From an uncultured Bacteroidales bacterium (lineage in GTDB: Bacteria > Bacteroidota > Bacteroidia > Bacteroidales > Bacteroidaceae): 64,000 nucleotides of DNA. Both the position numbers and the translations under genes were made by a program. Under the pieces are notes generated by a model. It ran no database searches. It worked only from the letters and a program-made list of their open reading frames with translations, and was not told the DNA's origin. Each line of letters begins with the position of its first letter. The stretch's first letter is position 1. The stretch is from positions 1-64,000 of the forward strand of contig CADCHQ010000011.1 of the NCBI GenBank assembly GCA_902801325.1, written 5' to 3'. This document shows positions 60,583 through 64,000 of this stretch, in pieces.

Positions 60583-63006
60583 CTAATTCGTCTTTCCCAG
60601 AATAATGTTCACCAAGGCCGTTACATCAGCAATGGTTACACCTCCGTCCTCGTTCACATCAGCCGCCTCGTGGTTGTAGAGAGGTTCTGGTCCATTGTCC
60701 TTACCCAAAATGATGTTCACCAAAGCAGTCACGTCGGCAATGGTTATATCATCATCCTTGTTTACATCGCCAAGGAGAACATCTGAAGGACGATTGAGGC
60801 TTACAATATAGTTGTTGGCAGCAAACTCGTTGGTGGTACCATAAGTGGTAAGCGTACCATATATCACAACCTCATCTCCCACTTGTATCTGGTCGTCACT
60901 GGTGAAATCTGCTCCGTCAAGGTATTTACCATTATAAACATAAAACTCGTTTGCTGTAGAGCCATCGTCTGAGATATAGTAACGAGCGTTAGTATATGTT
61001 GGAGGATTCAATGACGTAATGCGAGAGATTATTCCCTTAGCATAGACTTCCGTAGTAGGCTTTTCATTGTTAGTGAATAGCAGCAGAACATCAGCAACGG
61101 TGTAGGGATCATCCAACGTACCACTACCTGTATAAGGTGAGACAGCATTGCTGACGTTGACCGTGTATGAAGCAGAAGCGGCATTGTATGACGAAGTTGC
61201 TGAAACAGAAGCAGTAATAGTGGTAGTACCAGCAGAAAGAGCCGTAACCTGTCCAGTATTTGAAACAGTAGCCACACTGGGGTTGCTGCTGGAGTAAGAA
61301 ATAGCACCATTAGAGTTGGTAGAAACAATCTGCGTATAAGTGTCACTCACAGTCATGGAAACAGTAGAGTTTGCAAACGAGATTGTTGGGTCAACAGGTT
61401 GGGTAGGACTGCCCGATGATGTTTTTTTATAGAGTTGGATATCCTCGTAAGAAGAATTCTTGAAATATCGGAAGCGATTTTGATCACTCTCGTTTCGGAA
61501 TCTCAAATATGTAGAATTGCTCGTAATGGTTGCATTTCCATTTGAAATGTTTATTGTATTATCGACAGATGACGTGCTGTAAACAACCTTATTATTATCT
61601 TTCTGTCCTCCAATATATTTACCACCCTTGCCCAATATACTATAACCACCTGTTATGGATGCAATGGTAAACTCTGCAGCATTTGTGGCATCAGTAGCAG
61701 CAATCTTATTATCAAAGATAGAGACAGAAATATAATTAGAATTAGCATCTGCAGTGAGCCCTCCATTGAATGCCTTATTACCGGCCTCATAAACAATAAG
61801 GTATTGCCCATCGGTGAGGTCGGAATTATTTGTAACCTTTACATAGATATCGCCCTCTGAAGGAATTGTACCTCCAGACGTAACGGTGACTGCACAAGTA
61901 GCCGAGTATGTAACACCACTAACCACAATACTTGCGGTAATTGTGGCCGTACCAGTAGCAACTCCTGTAACAATTCCATTAGATACAGTAGCAATATTTG
62001 TGTTACTACTGCTCCAAGAGACGGCAGCATTACCAGCATTCTGGGTGGTTGCCGTCAGCGTAATGGTATTGTCAGCAACAACGGAGGCTGTGGTTTGATT
62101 AAGTGAGATGCTTGGAGTTGTAGGTATGGAACCACCATTATATCGGTTATCATCCGAAGCTGTGGTAATAGATGTGTTGGGATTAAAAGCCACATCTACA
62201 CTATCTCCCCAGATGTATTCAGCAAGATAAGGATAATCGACAAAGAGGTTTCGGTTGTTCTGTATGTTGTAAACAGCATCGTTGCGAGTTACCTCCAGCT
62301 CACTTACCGGGTCGCTCTTTATCCATTGCAGATAGAGAGTGTAGGCCCATTCCCTTAAAGTAGGCCATGTATTATTCTCCAACTGCTGCAGACCTTGTGT
62401 ACCCGACCAAGTAAGATTCTGATAACAAGTAGCCATGTACATATAGACTCTGGAGAAGTCACCCTTGTATTGGTCACCTGGTTCCCAGCACCATTGGTTT
62501 GCCACTCCGAGAATCGTAGATTTGCCTATTTTATCATAACCTTCCTCTCCAGACTTGTCCTTATCCACATCTGTCACTGTAGCCATGGGATAGTTGCTCT
62601 TGTCGGAATTGGCTTGAGAATCTGAAGGATAGAGATTAAAAAGGTCCTTATAGGCACTATTCGTGGTACCTCCCCACCACGATTTTGGGAAGGAGTGCTC
62701 GATGTTCATGCCCGACGGGGCCGAAGTAGAGGACGTGAAATAGAACTTCCTCGAGCTGTAACGGTTGATGCACTCGTTAGTGGAAGCCACGCGGTCGGTC
62801 TTATAAAATCCCGACCATGTTGCACCAGAGCCACTGCCGTAGGAAAGGACCTTGGGGTCTTTTATGAGGTTGTAAACAGCCGTCTTCAGCTCAGCCTTCT
62901 TCAGTCCGTTGAGCGAACTGGAGTATGATGTCAGGCTACTCCGGGTTATGCCATAAGAAACTGCACTGCAAAGGAGGGCAGCAAGGAACAGGATTCTCTT
63001 CATCAT
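60583..63006 (-). CDS. secreted endonuclease I family protein with Ig-like and dockerin-like domains
   Basis: The protein has 807 residues. The signal peptide (about 1-19) is followed by an EndA/NucM-type nuclease domain (about 25-270) with the catalytic His in NIEHSFPKSWWGG and the motif DLFNLYPSDSQANSDKSNYP. Bacterial Ig-like domains with IATVSNGIVTGVATGTATIT and SVATVSNTGQVTALSAGTTT follow, separated by a carbohydrate-binding-like segment. A DUF6359-like region and two dockerin-like repeats (DVNKDDDITIADVTALVNI, DVNEDGGVTIADVTALVNI) end it. It degrades extracellular DNA. It overlaps the next upstream gene by 4 bp, and nrnA follows 3 bp later. Confidence 0.88.
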   Translation of the reverse strand: MMKRILFLAALLCSAVSYGITRSSLTSYSSSLNGLKKAELKTAVYNLIKDPKVLSYGSGSGATWSGFYKTDRVASTNECINRYSSRKFYFTSSTSAPSGMNIEHSFPKSWWGGTTNSAYKDLFNLYPSDSQANSDKSNYPMATVTDVDKDKSGEEGYDKIGKSTILGVANQWCWEPGDQYKGDFSRVYMYMATCYQNLTWSGTQGLQQLENNTWPTLREWAYTLYLQWIKSDPVSELEVTRNDAVYNIQNNRNLFVDYPYLAEYIWGDSVDVAFNPNTSITTASDDNRYNGGSIPTTPSISLNQTTASVVADNTITLTATTQNAGNAAVSWSSSNTNIATVSNGIVTGVATGTATITASIVVSGVTYSATCAVTVTSGGTIPSEGDIYVKVTNNSDLTDGQYLIVYEAGNKAFNGGLTADANSNYISVSIFDNKIAATDATNAAEFTIASITGGYSILGKGGKYIGGQKDNNKVVYSTSSVDNTINISNGNATITSNSTYLRFRNESDQNRFRYFKNSSYEDIQLYKKTSSGSPTQPVDPTISFANSTVSMTVSDTYTQIVSTNSNGAISYSSSNPSVATVSNTGQVTALSAGTTTITASVSATSSYNAASASYTVNVSNAVSPYTGSGTLDDPYTVADVLLLFTNNEKPTTEVYAKGIISRITSLNPPTYTNARYYISDDGSTANEFYVYNGKYLDGADFTSDDQIQVGDEVVIYGTLTTYGTTNEFAANNYIVSLNRPSDVLLGDVNKDDDITIADVTALVNIILGKDNGPEPLYNHEAADVNEDGGVTIADVTALVNIILGKTN

Positions 63007-64000
63007 CTTTTCACCACTTTCTTGCCATTACGGATTACGATGCCGCGGCGATGATTTGGGGCTTTGCGTCCCGAGAGGTCGTACGCCTCTCCATGCTTCC
63101 CGGGGAGGGAGACGTCATGGATGGCATCGGTCTGCACCAGGCGATAGAGTTGGATGGGTTGCTGGCTGCCGGGGCTGTAGAAGCGGAAGCGCTTGCCGGA
63201 GGTGTTGTAGCGCAGCGAGGTGTTGAACTCTGAGCGGATGTCCACTCCGTCCGACGAGAGCGAGAGGGTGTTTATCAGGGGGTCAGCAGTGCTGGTGAGC
63301 TTGTTGCCAGAGGTGATGGTGCCCATGTACTGTCCGTTCTTCCCGAGGAAGGCATATCCCGAACCATTCTTTATGACCTGGAACTCGCACTTGCGGGTCT
63401 CTTCGGTGCTCTGGATCTTGCCCTGGTTGATGTCCACCTCCAGGAAGTTGTTGGCAGCGTCAATGGTTGTGAGGCTTCCGTTCATGGCCAGGCTGCCTGC
63501 TTCATAGACGATGAGATAGGTGCCGCTCCAGTCGGTGGGTTGGATGGTGACGCGCTCATAGGTGCCTCCCTCTCCGGGCTGGGGTGTGGGATTCTCGGGA
63601 TCGGTGACGGTGAGCACATACTGAGCCGATGCGGCATAGTAGTTGGCGGTCTGGGGCACAGTGGCTGTGATGACCGTGGTGCCGGCTTGCAGTGCGGTGA
63701 CCATTCCCGATGTAGCATTGACGCTTGCCACGCGGGTGTCGGAGGATGTGTAGGTGGGTTTGCCGTCGCTGTTGGTGGTGAGTGTCTGGGTCAGGGTTTT
63801 CCCTTTCTGCAGGGTCACGCTGCTGGTGGGGAACGAGGCGGTGGGAGTCTTCAGCGTGGGCACGTCGCCTTCGTAGGGATTCTGATAGTTGGTGAGGCTG
63901 ACGGGAGTGTTCTTCTCATCGCCCCAGACATAGACCTCGAGACCTGGGAAATCGACAAAGGGATTGCGGTTGCCCTGCACCTCCATGACGGCTTCGTTGC
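63003..64000 (-). CDS. second endonuclease I-type secreted protein, C-terminal part (partial)
   Basis: The gene runs off the right edge; the last 332 residues are visible. The first residues, NEAVMEVQGNRNPFVDFPGL and EVYVWGD, match the end of the nuclease domain in the neighbouring gene (NDAVYNIQNNRNLFVDYPYL, AEYIWGD). An Ig-like domain, a segment like that in the neighbour (GTYLIVYEAGSLAMNGSLTT), and a short T9SS-like tail (YDLSGRKAPNHRRGIVIRNG) follow. So it is a tandem paralogue with a different C-terminal sorting module. Its GC content is higher than that of the neighbour. Confidence 0.8.
   Translation of the reverse strand, partial: NEAVMEVQGNRNPFVDFPGLEVYVWGDEKNTPVSLTNYQNPYEGDVPTLKTPTASFPTSSVTLQKGKTLTQTLTTNSDGKPTYTSSDTRVASVNATSGMVTALQAGTTVITATVPQTANYYAASAQYVLTVTDPENPTPQPGEGGTYERVTIQPTDWSGTYLIVYEAGSLAMNGSLTTIDAANNFLEVDINQGKIQSTEETRKCEFQVIKNGSGYAFLGKNGQYMGTITSGNKLTSTADPLINTLSLSSDGVDIRSEFNTSLRYNTSGKRFRFYSPGSQQPIQLYRLVQTDAIHDVSLPGKHGEAYDLSGRKAPNHRRGIVIRNGKKVVKR

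Overview
The window is a 64 kb piece of a Bacteroidales chromosome, most likely from a Prevotella-like genus. Four things support this: the 5' end of a Bacteroidetes-type 16S rRNA gene at the left edge; vegetative promoters of the Bacteroidetes form (TTTG, 19-20 bp, TAnnTTTG) in front of many genes, with few Shine-Dalgarno sequences; a MurF-Alr fusion, a second EF-G paralogue, an RprXY-like two-component system and a GSCFA protein; and secreted proteins carrying BspA-type leucine-rich repeats, MBG repeats, dockerin-like tails and short T9SS-like tails. No transposase, integrase, prophage, tRNA or CRISPR-Cas locus was seen.

Layout. 1-306: 16S rRNA 5' end, leader and promoter. 312-3755: MATE exporter, DUF3737 protein and PLP lyase on the minus strand. 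3907-6414: clpB, followed by an 830 bp gap with two promoter-bearing repeats and a large nested inverted-repeat structure. 7248-18273: carbohydrate enzymes (lacZ, a second GH2 enzyme, a GH53 galactanase) around a DUF6057/PD40 pair. 18278-21633: murF-alr and a GSCFA gene. 21710-28103: a complete hexuronate branch, uxaC-exuT facing uxaB-uxaA. 28372-33940: a 1640-residue surface protein and a PD-(D/E)XK-type protein, downstream of a strongly predicted 6S-like RNA (33965-34206). 34794-38184: dxs-trkA. 38186-40088: an AAA ATPase plus DUF4435/TOPRIM pair resembling the PARIS phage-defence system. 40164-43150: glxK and a GH2 glucuronidase. 43719-45870: an ECF sigma operon. 46024-52020: nitroreductase, the mtaB-glycosyltransferase-rsmI group, a tiny lipoprotein, and the S6-S18-L9 operon. 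52261-58762: RprXY-like system, EF-G2, a DUF4878 lipoprotein and hemW. 58800-64000: DUF4827, nrnA and two tandem endonuclease I genes.

What stands out is the amount of unclassified repeated DNA. (1) Five intergenic arrays consist of 22-23 bp units, each with a roughly 15 bp palindrome; the palindrome arms change along an array while staying self-complementary. The best has 17 units (43214-43601). (2) A G/C-rich palindromic element (CCCCTCC/GGAGGGG core) occurs about 17 times, and many copies lie in frame inside ordinary genes (exuT, uxaA, dxs, a GH2 gene, glxK, an anti-sigma gene, rsmI, a glycosyltransferase, mtaB), adding Pro/Ser/Gly/Lys-rich peptides. (3) A 70 bp repeat carries a complete promoter. 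(4) A/T-rich short repeats appear to make up parts of signal peptides. Several genes (mtaB, rprX, dxs, glxK, the GSCFA gene) have their ATG only 4-5 nt after the -7 box, which predicts leaderless mRNAs.

All calls come from reading the sequence by eye. Family names rest on remembered motifs, not on searches.
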